DNA from: Kordia sp039026955
GTDB taxonomy: Bacteria > Bacteroidota > Bacteroidia > Flavobacteriales > Flavobacteriaceae
DNA length: 64,000 nucleotides
Direction of reading: 5' to 3'
Assembly: GCA_039026955.1 (NCBI GenBank)
Contig: JBCCLH010000020.1
Span: 1 to 64,000, forward strand
Part shown: positions 17,490 through 26,591 of the stretch, one piece after another
Position numbering within the stretch: position 1 is the stretch's first letter
Layout of the letters: every line of letters starts with the position of its first letter
Position numbers and translations under genes: made by a program
Notes under the pieces: generated by a model
The model's input: only the letters and a program-made list of their open reading frames with translations
What the model was told of the DNA's origin: nothing
Databases searched by the model: none

Positions 17490-18962
17490 TTAGTAGAAAT
17501 AAATGTTGTCAACTAAGAACGAGGCTCCATTTGATGATACAAATACGATAAAGCCAATGTTGCTTAGGTTCGGTGAACCGGCTCCACCACCACCTGTAGG
17601 CAATGTGAAAGAACTTAATGGAATGTCGATTCCTACCCACTGATCTGCCACTAACTGACTGCTGAGATTGAATCCTCCTGCAGTTCCATCACCGCCAGTG
17701 TTTCCGAGTCCGTTGTCAGTATCATCTGGTCCAAAGTCGATTAATTCCATCACAAGTGCATTTCCTGAACCGCTGAGTAGTTGTACATCTAAATGTACCA
17801 TGGTTTCTCCTGTTACATTTACAGTTCCGTCCCAGCCGATTCCGATAAAATCGATTCCTTCGTATTGTACGTGACTGTTACCATCAAAGGTCTGAACAGC
17901 AATGTTTTGTGTGTTTGAACCTGCAAAAACACCTGGGTTAAATCCAGTCACACTTGGATACGAATCACTGTAGATAGAAATTACATCCGATGCAGGCTGT
18001 GTTGGGATTGGTGCATTGACAAATCCACCTGCAGAGGTTATTTGCAATGATCCGTTGGCTTGTTGATCGCCTATGCTTCCTGTTATTGTCGCTTGTCCTG
18101 CTCCGATCACACTTACATTTCCGAAAGCATCTACCGTAGCCACATTAGAGTCTGAAGAAGCAAACTCAAAATACGATCTGGCAGCATTTACTGAAATGTT
18201 TTGTCCATTTCCTAGGTTGAACGTTGCTCCTAAACCATCTATAGTTTGCGTAAATCCTGTAAAAATATCAATCGCAAGATCCTGACCATTTAAAATAGTT
18301 GGTGCTAATAATGTGGTTGATCCTGTATTTTCAAAACGCAACTCATCAATCCAGAATGTGTATCCAAAGTTATCGTTAAACGTTTCTGCAAGCGCAGGAT
18401 TGTCATTTACTAATGGATCAAACGATCCTGCAGAAAACAGGAACAATCCTCTTTCTTGTGTTAATCTAGAAGGATCTGGAATTGGAATGGTATATTTTGT
18501 CCAACCTGCGCTTAAGGTAATTACTGTTGACACTGGAAATGTGTCTGTGTCAAAATCGGTACCGAAACCAACCGTCACACGTCCTGTAACCGTTCCTTTC
18601 GCCCAAAACGTAAGTGCATCATAACCTGATAGATCTCTACCTTCGCCACGATCTCTAAAAATTCCTCCGATAAAACCTCCTTCAGGGTCATTTGGACCTG
18701 GTACGTCTACTCGTATCGAAGCTGAGCCTTCATATGCTTCGTTTTCATCTGTTCCAAAACCATTTGGATTGGCCCCAATAGCTGGATCGAATGAATCAAA
18801 AAATTCATCTGTTAGTCCAACTGGCGCATCCGTAAATATGTCTGGTGTCACCGGAAATGTTGCCACAACGGCATCATCCGATATATCTCGTTCACAGCTT
18901 ACTGTTAAGGCGATAGCAACACCTGTGAGCAATGTATTTTTTAAATATGTTAATCCTTTCAT
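17490..18962 (-). CDS. Surface glycan-binding lipoprotein with two beta-sandwich modules
   Basis: A 490-aa lipoprotein (MKGLTYLKNTLLTGVAIALT, lipobox Cys near residue 23, VSCERD). The first module (about 45-215, DEFFDSFDPAIGANPNGFG, LSGYDALTFWAKGTVTGRV, FWIDELRFEN) resembles CBM11-like glycan-binding domains. A bacterial Ig-like (BIG2) stretch follows (DSNVATVDAFGNVSVIGAGQ). The last module (about 325-490, QPASDVISIYSDSYPSV to FLVDNIYFY) is shared with the proteins at 4421 and 24469. No catalytic domain. It likely helps capture the beta-glucan next to the GH16 enzyme. Confidence 0.75.
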   Translation of the reverse strand: MKGLTYLKNTLLTGVAIALTVSCERDISDDAVVATFPVTPDIFTDAPVGLTDEFFDSFDPAIGANPNGFGTDENEAYEGSASIRVDVPGPNDPEGGFIGGIFRDRGEGRDLSGYDALTFWAKGTVTGRVTVGFGTDFDTDTFPVSTVITLSAGWTKYTIPIPDPSRLTQERGLFLFSAGSFDPLVNDNPALAETFNDNFGYTFWIDELRFENTGSTTLLAPTILNGQDLAIDIFTGFTQTIDGLGATFNLGNGQNISVNAARSYFEFASSDSNVATVDAFGNVSVIGAGQATITGSIGDQQANGSLQITSAGGFVNAPIPTQPASDVISIYSDSYPSVTGFNPGVFAGSNTQNIAVQTFDGNSHVQYEGIDFIGIGWDGTVNVTGETMVHLDVQLLSGSGNALVMELIDFGPDDTDNGLGNTGGDGTAGGFNLSSQLVADQWVGIDIPLSSFTLPTGGGGAGSPNLSNIGFIVFVSSNGASFLVDNIYFY

Positions 18963-18974
18963 GTCTGTAGCGTA

Positions 18975-21900
18975 TTATTTTCCGATATTGATATGTATGT
19001 ACGTTCTTATTTCCCATTCTGTTCCGTTACCAAATCCTACTGGACTGATAGTTGGTTCGTTAGAGAATTGATCTGTTGTAGCGTTTGGTAGGAATCTTGG
19101 AGAGAATTCATCCAATGTACGCCATGTTCCACGAATTCCAATTTGTGTACTTGGTAAGATAAACCAGTCTGGCTTTCCAAGTGTTGTAGAGATATCTAAC
19201 ATTAATTGTGTTGGATATGTTAAGTTGAAATCTCTGTGGTAGTCAAATGGTCCCCAATCGTTAATTTTTACATGCGATTCTACTTTGATGTTTTTGTAGA
19301 TCATTCTCACATCACCTCCAAAACGCTTGATCAATCTGTCACTATCACCATTTGCTTGTGCATTTCCGTAGTAGAAATTACTGATGATTCCTAATTCTGT
19401 TGATAGTTTAGAGACCATACGCGAGTTGATTTCCCATAAATCTTCAGCAGGCACTGTATTTGGGAATGCGAAGAAAGTACGATCAGCATTGAAACCAATG
19501 TGTGCATCTTGTGTAGTTGGTAAGTGACGGAATACGAATCCTAAGTTGGCTGCAAATTTTGCATCTTCCGCTCTATCGTTATTCCACTCATACATCCATG
19601 TTCCTGGAGTTGGGTCATAGGTAATTAAGACTTCACCCGCGGTCATTTCTCGGTTTCCACCACGAACCGCAAACGGATCATCAATTACATTACGAAGTCT
19701 TGCTGGTGCAGGTGCATCTGTTGGCATTGCATCAACTAATGGTTGCTGCCACATGAAGTTTGGTGCAATTTGGAAGTCACCTATTGTGTATGTGAAACCC
19801 GATAAGAAGTTAGACATGTTTCCGCTTCCTGAGTCTCTTAATCTCCATCCTGTAAACGTTTGTGTTTGATCTGCTCCACCATTGGCAACTAATCCCATTA
19901 CAGAACCTTGCGCATACCAGTTGAAACGTCCGCCTTCATAGGTAATTTTAGCTTTCGCTCCCCAGTTATCGCTTGATTTTACTTTGTCTTCTACTACTGT
20001 GTAGTTTCCTGAAGAACCGCGTACATCTTGGTAAGAACTTCCATTTAATGGATTTCCTCCCCAGATACCTCCGACTTGTAATCCTACTTTACCGAAGTCG
20101 CGTTCAATAGCAACCGTTGCTCTTTCCATTGGCCACGCTGGAATTACACCACTTCGTAATTGATTTGCATCTAAGACACGACGTCCGCTTTCATCAAATT
20201 CAAGATCTGTGATAAAATCTCTGTGATAGATTCCTGTTACATCCCAACCTTTAAAATTGTGAGTATACTTGAATAACATCGTTGGGTTTGCTCCCCACCA
20301 AAGTTGTGGTCCGAACGCTGCTTTTGCGCCACTTAAGGCTCCTTTACCTTCTACTTCTACTCCTAGAATTTCACCTCCGTAGATATCTAAGTTTGGACCG
20401 TAGTTTGCTTCTGGATATAATCCGAAGATATCACCTTCGTATCCCCAGTGGTAATGTCCTGTACGATAGAATCCTTTTAATTTAAAGTCTTTCGCATTCC
20501 ATTCAAATTCTGCTTGGTATACACGTACTCGGTTGATATCTCCTACTTCTACATCTACATCATTTCCACCTTCAATACCTGTTAGTGTAATTGGTCGACC
20601 TGCATTTTCATAGAAAATTTCATTGATTGGATTTTCAGCAACATTTCCTAAGATGTTGAAGTTTACATTTGCACGCACGTTTGGCGCTGGATTTCCTTCA
20701 ATTCCTACATAGTATGATTGCATGTGATCAAATCCTAATTGATTTGGAAATTGATTTTCGTTCGGATCTTCTGTATCTGGTGTAGTGATTAAACTACCAC
20801 CTGTATTGAACGTTGTAAATTCAGCTCTGAGTTGACTGATGCGTATTTTTTGACTTCCGCCGCCGCTTAGTGCTGCTTTGTCTCCTCTTGCACGTAACAT
20901 TGCATCCATGATTTGGATGTTGTCTACATGATTTTCTATGAAGCTTTTTGTCACACCTGGCTCATATGGATTTACCTGATGTACTTCTTTCAAAGCATAA
21001 TACGCTGCACGTGGATATAATGTATATAATCCTCTAGCATTTGTCGGTCCCTTTGCACAGATACCAAACCACTCTTCATTCATGTTTAAATCGCCTTCTT
21101 TTGCTTGGTCTCTTGAGTATCCACCATTTGGCCAAACAGCTACATTATCATGAACATCTAAGTTTTCTGTTTGCTTGTATTTCCACCAACCATCAGAGAA
21201 TTGAAACGTAAACCCTCCTAAAGAGTTTTGTGCGCCACCAATACCTGAAGCATTTGCGTAGATTTCTTTCCAGTTTCCTAAGTTATAATATGCTTGTGAG
21301 TATTGATCTTCTTCATTATCTCTTGCATTAAAAGCATCTGCACCAAATTCTGCAAAAAGAATTGGCATGTTCAGTTCGTCTTTTACTCGTTGAAATGCAT
21401 CTCCAAAAGAAATACCACGATACATGTTTGTACCATAAATATCGACGTCTGTACATTCTTCTCTTACTAAGTCAGCGTATAATAAGTCGCCATTACAGAT
21501 TGCTACTGGATGCGAAGTATCAATTTTCTTTACTTCTAGAGTTGCATCGTTTAACGCTTTATATAAGGCTCTTGCTGCTTTGATTTTGTTGGAATCAATT
21601 CCTTCAATTGGAATTGCTTCTGTTTCTGCACCTGACCATGATAAGTGATAGTTGTTTTCGTTTCCTATCATGTAGATAAGTAATCCAGGTGTGTTTTTAT
21701 ACGTATTCGCCATATCGATGGCTTCTTGCATTAATACTTTTCTAGTTTCTGGATCCGCGTAATCTGTTTGTGGAGTCCATGCACCATTGATAGTAAGTCC
21801 GTACGCACCAAAAGTGATATTTAGCATGGTGTAGATACCATAGTTTTCGTAGATATACTTAATCCACTTTGGTTTTAGGTTGTACGTTCTAATTGCGTTT

Positions 21901-22160
21901 ACACCCATGTTTTTTAGTAGTTGCATTTCAGCATCTAATGCCGACATGATAACATCATCAGATCTGTTCCAGATTCCAGGATCGGTAATGGTAGAACCAA
22001 TTGGTACATAATCCCAGTTCATACCATTGATCATAAGATCTTTTCCGTTAACTACTAATTTCATTCCTTGATCAGATCTCTCAACTTTTACAATATCCGC
22101 TTGAGAAAACATAGATGTAGTTAAAAAAATCAGTGCTAAAGTTAGAAAGGTTTTTTTCAT
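18975..22160 (-). CDS. Exported TIM-barrel glycosidase fused to a beta-rich, barrel-like domain
   Basis: A 1061-aa protein with signal peptide MKKTFLTLALIFLTTSMFSQ. Residues 30-400 form a GH2/GH5-like TIM barrel: MNWDYVPIG, LLKNMGVNAIRTYNL, IGNEN with a likely acid/base E168, and FAEFGAD with a likely nucleophile E271. After about residue 440 the chain becomes a long series of alternating hydrophobic strands and polar turns (for example FNWYAQGSVMGLVAN, FQIAPNFMWQQPL, FRHLPTTQDAHIGFNADRTF), and it ends in RTYIHINIGK. This looks like an outer-membrane beta-barrel of perhaps 16 or more strands. It heads the downstream PUL operon. The substrate is unknown, with a beta-glucan likely from context. 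The barrel call is an inference from strand pattern. Confidence 0.65.
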   Translation of the reverse strand: MKKTFLTLALIFLTTSMFSQADIVKVERSDQGMKLVVNGKDLMINGMNWDYVPIGSTITDPGIWNRSDDVIMSALDAEMQLLKNMGVNAIRTYNLKPKWIKYIYENYGIYTMLNITFGAYGLTINGAWTPQTDYADPETRKVLMQEAIDMANTYKNTPGLLIYMIGNENNYHLSWSGAETEAIPIEGIDSNKIKAARALYKALNDATLEVKKIDTSHPVAICNGDLLYADLVREECTDVDIYGTNMYRGISFGDAFQRVKDELNMPILFAEFGADAFNARDNEEDQYSQAYYNLGNWKEIYANASGIGGAQNSLGGFTFQFSDGWWKYKQTENLDVHDNVAVWPNGGYSRDQAKEGDLNMNEEWFGICAKGPTNARGLYTLYPRAAYYALKEVHQVNPYEPGVTKSFIENHVDNIQIMDAMLRARGDKAALSGGGSQKIRISQLRAEFTTFNTGGSLITTPDTEDPNENQFPNQLGFDHMQSYYVGIEGNPAPNVRANVNFNILGNVAENPINEIFYENAGRPITLTGIEGGNDVDVEVGDINRVRVYQAEFEWNAKDFKLKGFYRTGHYHWGYEGDIFGLYPEANYGPNLDIYGGEILGVEVEGKGALSGAKAAFGPQLWWGANPTMLFKYTHNFKGWDVTGIYHRDFITDLEFDESGRRVLDANQLRSGVIPAWPMERATVAIERDFGKVGLQVGGIWGGNPLNGSSYQDVRGSSGNYTVVEDKVKSSDNWGAKAKITYEGGRFNWYAQGSVMGLVANGGADQTQTFTGWRLRDSGSGNMSNFLSGFTYTIGDFQIAPNFMWQQPLVDAMPTDAPAPARLRNVIDDPFAVRGGNREMTAGEVLITYDPTPGTWMYEWNNDRAEDAKFAANLGFVFRHLPTTQDAHIGFNADRTFFAFPNTVPAEDLWEINSRMVSKLSTELGIISNFYYGNAQANGDSDRLIKRFGGDVRMIYKNIKVESHVKINDWGPFDYHRDFNLTYPTQLMLDISTTLGKPDWFILPSTQIGIRGTWRTLDEFSPRFLPNATTDQFSNEPTISPVGFGNGTEWEIRTYIHINIGK

Positions 22161-22346
22161 CTGTTTGTTTTTAGTTTGTTAATGAGTCAGATGGAATTCG
22201 CTGAATCTTTTTGTGAATTACGTTTAGACTATCTTCAGCTCATTACATTGCTTATTTAATTTTGATTGGTTTATTCAGAGTAGTGTATACTTCTGCATTT
22301 TATTGTTACTAAAACTATATATTATTATTGCGAAATCTTAAATATG

Positions 22347-22516
22347 AACCACAACAAAAAACATACATCGCAACGAAATAGTGTTAAAATTGTGGTTTTC
22401 ATAATATAAACACCCAGTTTTTGTAGGATTCACAATGGATATAAATTTTAAGTTTTTTTTAACTACAACAGTGCTTAGCCCTGTATTTTACAGCATGTTG
22501 TGGTAATGTTGTAGTG
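22347..22516. promoter_or_regulatory. Cluster of TTGTGGT motifs, candidate operator
   Basis: GTTGTGGTAATGTTG at 22497-22511 is identical to 31443-31457 upstream of susC. Further matches are TTGTTGTGGTT (22347-22357, minus strand) and ATTGTGGTTTT (22389-22399). ACTACAACA (22462-22470) and TGTTGTAGT (22507-22515) form an inverted repeat around part of the cluster. It is a plausible binding site for a PUL regulator, perhaps the triple-Tyr/LuxR protein at 31829. Confidence 0.55.
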
Positions 22517-22737
22517 TTTGTGTAGCGTTTTGGATATGGTTTTTACACATTTTATAGACTTTTATACGTTTTTGTGCTTTTTCCGATATATAAAACGAAA
22601 TCGATGTCGTGTTGATGAATTCGTATTTTAAGTGTGTAAATTTTATCAATCTGATGATTTAGCACGATGATTTCGAATAACTATAGTTGATTTGATTAGT
22701 ATAGGATACTGAAAATTTACGATAGTTGTTTCTTGCG

Positions 22738-22774
22738 CTGTTTGTTCTTTTCGGCATTCGAAAAGAACAAACAG
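22738..22774 (-). terminator. Strong hairpin after the upstream PUL operon
   Basis: A perfect 16-bp stem (CTGTTTGTTCTTTTCG at 22738-22753 with its complement at 22759-22774) and a 5-base loop. It lies 45 bases beyond the stop of the 22820 gene. There is no long T-run after it on the minus strand, so partial termination or a 3'-end-stabilising role are both possible. Confidence 0.7.
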
Positions 22775-22819
22775 TTTGCAAGGTTGGTTGTATAGCTGTA
22801 TCCAAGTAAATTCTCGTTT

Positions 22820-24457
22820 TTACTGATACACTCTTACATAGTCAATTTCCATTGTATCCTGAGTGAACGCTGGATCAATATCACCTCCTAATGTTCCGCC
22901 CATTGCGACGTTTAGTATTAGGAAGAAATCACTGTTGAATGGTAGGGTTACATCGTTGTTTACCGTGTGGTATACAAAATCATCTACTAAAAATGTGATG
23001 GTGGTATCTGTCCATTCCACTGTGTAGTTGTGAAATTCTGTAGTAGATGTTGGCAATGCTGTAGTCGCCGAATCTCCTGCACCAGGAGAAACGCCTGGAT
23101 GGTGAACCGTTCCAAGTACGGTGTTTTTGTCTTGTCCTTTTTGCTCCATAATGTCTATTTCGCCACAAGCTGGCCAAATTACAGTATCATAATTAGCGCC
23201 AAGCATCCAAATGGCTGGCCAAGTTCCTTGTGAAGCTGGTAATTTGGCACGAACTTCTACTCTACCATAAGTAAATTCAAAAAGGTCTTCCGATTTTAAA
23301 CGTGTGGATGTGTAACTGCCATCATTTTCTTTTTTTGCAGTTATTTTTAACATGCCATCTTCTATAATGACATTGCTAGCATCGCTGGTGTAGCTTTGTG
23401 CTTCTTGATTTCCCCATCCATTATCTCCTGTTCCCAAATCGTACGTCCAATTGGCTGCATTTGGTGCGCCATTCACATCAAAGTTGTCTTCCCACACTAA
23501 CGTATTATACTGTGTCACAAATCCTGTTGATCCTGCTGATGGTTCCGCGGAAGTGATGATAAACCACCAGTCAAATTCTCCATTTCCATCGGTAGTTCTT
23601 AAGATTAATTCGTTTGGCACAGAACGATCAAAGATTTCATAATTATGTGATCCTCCTGTATAATATCCTATAAAGCCATTTCCTGATAGACTGATTGTTT
23701 CTACACCACTAGGCGCGATGAGTACCCAACTTTCTTGAAAATCATCAAACGGTAAATTTTCTACATCGGCTCCATTAAGATCTCCACCAGCACTGCCCAA
23801 TTCATCAATTAAATTTACACGCCCAAATACAGTTCCAGAAGTGTCGTTTCCGCCTTCATCGTTGGTATTGTTGGTAACAAACGTAAAGGTTCCGTCAGCA
23901 TTGAAAATGTATCTATCGTCATACATTCCCACTGTAGCTTTTTCATCTGGTTGTGCTCCATACCATTCTGTTGGAACTGTTCCTCCTACAGGACCTAAAC
24001 CAAAATGTCCTTGTTGTTCTGATTTAATTCTCCAAGTTCTCGAACCGTCTCCCACAAGCTTTTCTAATAAGTCTACTGGTGGAGAATATGTTGCCAATAC
24101 ATCCACTGTAATGGTCGTCGTTGTTGAGTTTCCTGCTGTTCCATATGCAATAACAGTTACCGTGTATGAATTGACTCCAAGATTGGAGAATATGAACGAG
24201 GCTGTTCCAGCAGAACCTGTTTGTTGATTGGATTGATAGATAAATCTATATGTAATGGCATCATCTGCTGTAGCGGTAAAGTTTACCACGCCACTTCCGT
24301 CACCATTAGGATTATTGGCATCTTGCCCCACAATACTTGCTGTTACTTGCAAGTTGGTTGGTGTTAGTAAATCACCTACCGTTGCTTCGTCTTCACAACT
24401 TATTGTGAGAAATACGACTGCAAGCAATGCTGTGAATATATATTTCAATTTTTTCAT
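22820..24457 (-). CDS. Multidomain GH16 laminarinase lipoprotein
   Basis: A 545-aa lipoprotein with lipobox Cys21 (LTISCEDE). Residues 30-122 form a fibronectin/PKD-like beta-sandwich. About 125-305 is a separate domain (LLEKLVGDGSRTWRI, DDRYIFNADGTFTFVTNN, GFIGYYTGGSHNYEI) that recalls the repeated modules of the neighbour at 24469. About 318-545 is the GH16 domain with GEIDIMEQKG: nucleophile E433, acid/base E438. It is the last gene of the susC-led operon, 11 bases after the 24469 gene. It should make the first endo cuts in laminarin at the cell surface. Confidence 0.9.
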   Translation of the reverse strand: MKKLKYIFTALLAVVFLTISCEDEATVGDLLTPTNLQVTASIVGQDANNPNGDGSGVVNFTATADDAITYRFIYQSNQQTGSAGTASFIFSNLGVNSYTVTVIAYGTAGNSTTTTITVDVLATYSPPVDLLEKLVGDGSRTWRIKSEQQGHFGLGPVGGTVPTEWYGAQPDEKATVGMYDDRYIFNADGTFTFVTNNTNDEGGNDTSGTVFGRVNLIDELGSAGGDLNGADVENLPFDDFQESWVLIAPSGVETISLSGNGFIGYYTGGSHNYEIFDRSVPNELILRTTDGNGEFDWWFIITSAEPSAGSTGFVTQYNTLVWEDNFDVNGAPNAANWTYDLGTGDNGWGNQEAQSYTSDASNVIIEDGMLKITAKKENDGSYTSTRLKSEDLFEFTYGRVEVRAKLPASQGTWPAIWMLGANYDTVIWPACGEIDIMEQKGQDKNTVLGTVHHPGVSPGAGDSATTALPTSTTEFHNYTVEWTDTTITFLVDDFVYHTVNNDVTLPFNSDFFLILNVAMGGTLGGDIDPAFTQDTMEIDYVRVYQ

Positions 24458-24468
24458 CTTTCCCTATA

Positions 24469-26565
24469 TTAATTTTTGATTAGCTTGTATGTCCAAAATA
24501 CGCCTGATCCAGCTTCAATTTGCACTGTTATGGTAGTATCGTCAATAAATGTTACATCGTACGTTACGGAACTTGGTGCATCTGCTGGATTGGAAATTTC
24601 ACCAGTATTGACGGCTTTCGGAATTCCTAAATAAGCACCTATTCCGTTCAGCGTCACAGTTCCTGCAACATCATCGTATACAAAGGTTCCTGGTGTGCCG
24701 TTGTGCGGTGCAATTGGTGCACCACATGCATCTCCGCTTCCACTTTGCCAGCCTTCTATCCACGTATCTATACCTAATACATTGGTAAAAGATCCATCAG
24801 TTCCAAATACGTATTCATCATCGTAAAAACATGCTCTTTCTGCAACTTGTGCATCGCTTATAGAGAACCATTCGCCTGAGCCTAGTGTTGGTCCCACTGC
24901 TAGTGATCCTGCTTCTGGCGCAATACTCCACGATCCTGCCAAAGGTGACGTAGGCACATCGCCTTCACGCACTAATTTGAATGTCCAGAATACGCCTGAT
25001 CCCGCTTCAATCATCACTGTCATGTTGTTGATATCTTCCAATGTCACATTGTAGGTGATAGAACTTGGTGCGTTTGCTGGATTGGAAATTTCGCCTGTAT
25101 TGGTTGCTTTTGGCAAGGCAATGTATGCGCCTATTCCATTGACAGTTACGGTACCTGCGGCTTCGTTATATGTGTATGTCGCTGCTGCAGATCCGTCATG
25201 CGGTGCAATTGGTGCGCCACAGGCATCTGCCGAGCCACTTTGCCAACCTTCTATCCAAGTGTCCGCTCCTAATATGTTACTGAAAGATCCATCTGTTCCG
25301 AAAACATAGGTATCGTCATAATAACATGCTCTTTCTGCAACTTGTGCATCACTGATAGAGAACCATTCTCCTGAACCTGGTGCTGGTCCTACTGCTAATG
25401 ATCCTGCTACTGGTGCTACTTTCCATGTTCCTGCAATAGTTGGTGCTTGCGATGGTTCTTTGTAGAAATAGATATTATCAATAAACACCGTTCCTTGTGC
25501 CCAAGGTGTTCCTACAAATTTTAATTGGAAGATTTCATTTACGGATAATCCTTGATCTACATATTCTGAAATTGGAATTTCAATAGTCGTCCAAGAATCT
25601 GCTGTTAACGATCGTGTTACAGGCGCTTCTGCCGCTGCAGCTGGATTATTGATGAGTGATACTTCTAAATCGGTCACTACATCTGCGGTCCACACATCTA
25701 CATGTAAGAACTCCATTCCAGAAACATCAATGGTGGTTCCATCTGCCAAGGCGATTCCTTGATAGCTTAGATTGATGTATTGCAACATTTGATCACCGTT
25801 TAAATCGAACATAGCCCAGCTACTTCCTTGACTCCCTTGTCCCCAGTCAGGGAAGTAATTTGTGCCAGGCACATCGTTGTATGCACTACTGAATATAGAG
25901 ATTACATCGCCGTCTGCTCTTGCAGGTTGTGCAGGTGCAGGCGCGATGGGTTGTACTATTGCGGTTACTTCAAAATCTTCTGTGTAGGTTGTTGTTTCTA
26001 TCGCTCCACCCATGGCTACTACCGTAATCGTGTAGACTCCAGGGTTTTCATAGATGTATGAGATAGTTTCGCCAATATTTCCTGTGATAGGATCACTTCC
26101 GTCACCAAAATCGATTTGATTGTTCATAGCGAAATCTGCTGTAGCGGTAATGTTTACCTGTTTTGACACGCCTGGATCATTTTCAATTGTCACCACTAGG
26201 TTTTGCGGTGCAATGAATGATACTACAATTTGCTGTGTTAACGTTGTGGTGTCGCCATTTAGTGCTTTTGCTACTAATGTCACATCGTAGGTTCCTTCGG
26301 CATAGGTATGTTCTACAAACGCTCCTGGTGCAATGTCTGTGACCATATCAGAGCCATCCCCTAAGTTCAGATTATACGAAGTTACTCCTTCTCCAAGCGG
26401 TGTAATTTTCACCAAACCTGTATTATCTTGTGTGATTTCTGTGAGTAAGGATAAATTTGTAGGCGCATTTACCGTGTCTACAAAGTCCAAACTTTCGTCA
26501 TCCTCACAACTGAAAACGATCAGTGCGATTAGACATATACTGAATACATATTTTATTGCTTTCAT
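24469..26565 (-). CDS. SusE-position glycan-binding lipoprotein with duplicated C-terminal module
   Basis: A 698-aa lipoprotein. The open frame extends to 26616, but the ATG at 26565 gives a proper lipoprotein signal (MKAIKYVFSICLIALIVFSC) and leaves 26 bases after susD, so I use that start. Two or three PKD-like domains come first (LNLGDGSDMVTDIAPG, NQIDFGDGSDPITGNIG). Then comes the beta-sandwich module shared with 4421 and 17490 (DVISIFSSAYNDV to VFIDNIYFY). The last 300 residues are two nearly identical modules (each with GEWFSISDAQVAERAC, WIEGWQSGS, IEAGSGVFWT). Their DNA is also nearly duplicated (about 24480-24950 and 24965-25440). Its place directly after SusD fits a surface glycan-binding protein. 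Confidence 0.78.
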   Translation of the reverse strand: MKAIKYVFSICLIALIVFSCEDDESLDFVDTVNAPTNLSLLTEITQDNTGLVKITPLGEGVTSYNLNLGDGSDMVTDIAPGAFVEHTYAEGTYDVTLVAKALNGDTTTLTQQIVVSFIAPQNLVVTIENDPGVSKQVNITATADFAMNNQIDFGDGSDPITGNIGETISYIYENPGVYTITVVAMGGAIETTTYTEDFEVTAIVQPIAPAPAQPARADGDVISIFSSAYNDVPGTNYFPDWGQGSQGSSWAMFDLNGDQMLQYINLSYQGIALADGTTIDVSGMEFLHVDVWTADVVTDLEVSLINNPAAAAEAPVTRSLTADSWTTIEIPISEYVDQGLSVNEIFQLKFVGTPWAQGTVFIDNIYFYKEPSQAPTIAGTWKVAPVAGSLAVGPAPGSGEWFSISDAQVAERACYYDDTYVFGTDGSFSNILGADTWIEGWQSGSADACGAPIAPHDGSAAATYTYNEAAGTVTVNGIGAYIALPKATNTGEISNPANAPSSITYNVTLEDINNMTVMIEAGSGVFWTFKLVREGDVPTSPLAGSWSIAPEAGSLAVGPTLGSGEWFSISDAQVAERACFYDDEYVFGTDGSFTNVLGIDTWIEGWQSGSGDACGAPIAPHNGTPGTFVYDDVAGTVTLNGIGAYLGIPKAVNTGEISNPADAPSSVTYDVTFIDDTTITVQIEAGSGVFWTYKLIKN

Positions 26566-26591
26566 TTTGTACTGTTTCTTTTTTCTAGCGA

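Larger units (their letters stand above)
22161..22819. other. Long promoter region of the downstream PUL operon
   Basis: A 659-base gap without a gene, inside an otherwise tightly packed locus. It holds a strong hairpin near the 3' end of the upstream operon (22738-22774), several copies of a TTGTGGT motif (22347-22516), and AT-rich tracts before the glycosidase start at 22160. It should contain a terminator for the upstream operon and a separate promoter for the downstream one. Confidence 0.6.

Noticed and set aside
20282..21583. Leucine/arginine-rich plus-strand ORFs inside the glycosidase gene
   Set aside because: Shadow frames of a strong minus-strand coding region.
22161..22819. Possible small RNA or tRNA in the long gap
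   Set aside because: No cloverleaf or conserved RNA fold seen; the gap is explained by a terminator hairpin plus a promoter region with repeated motifs.
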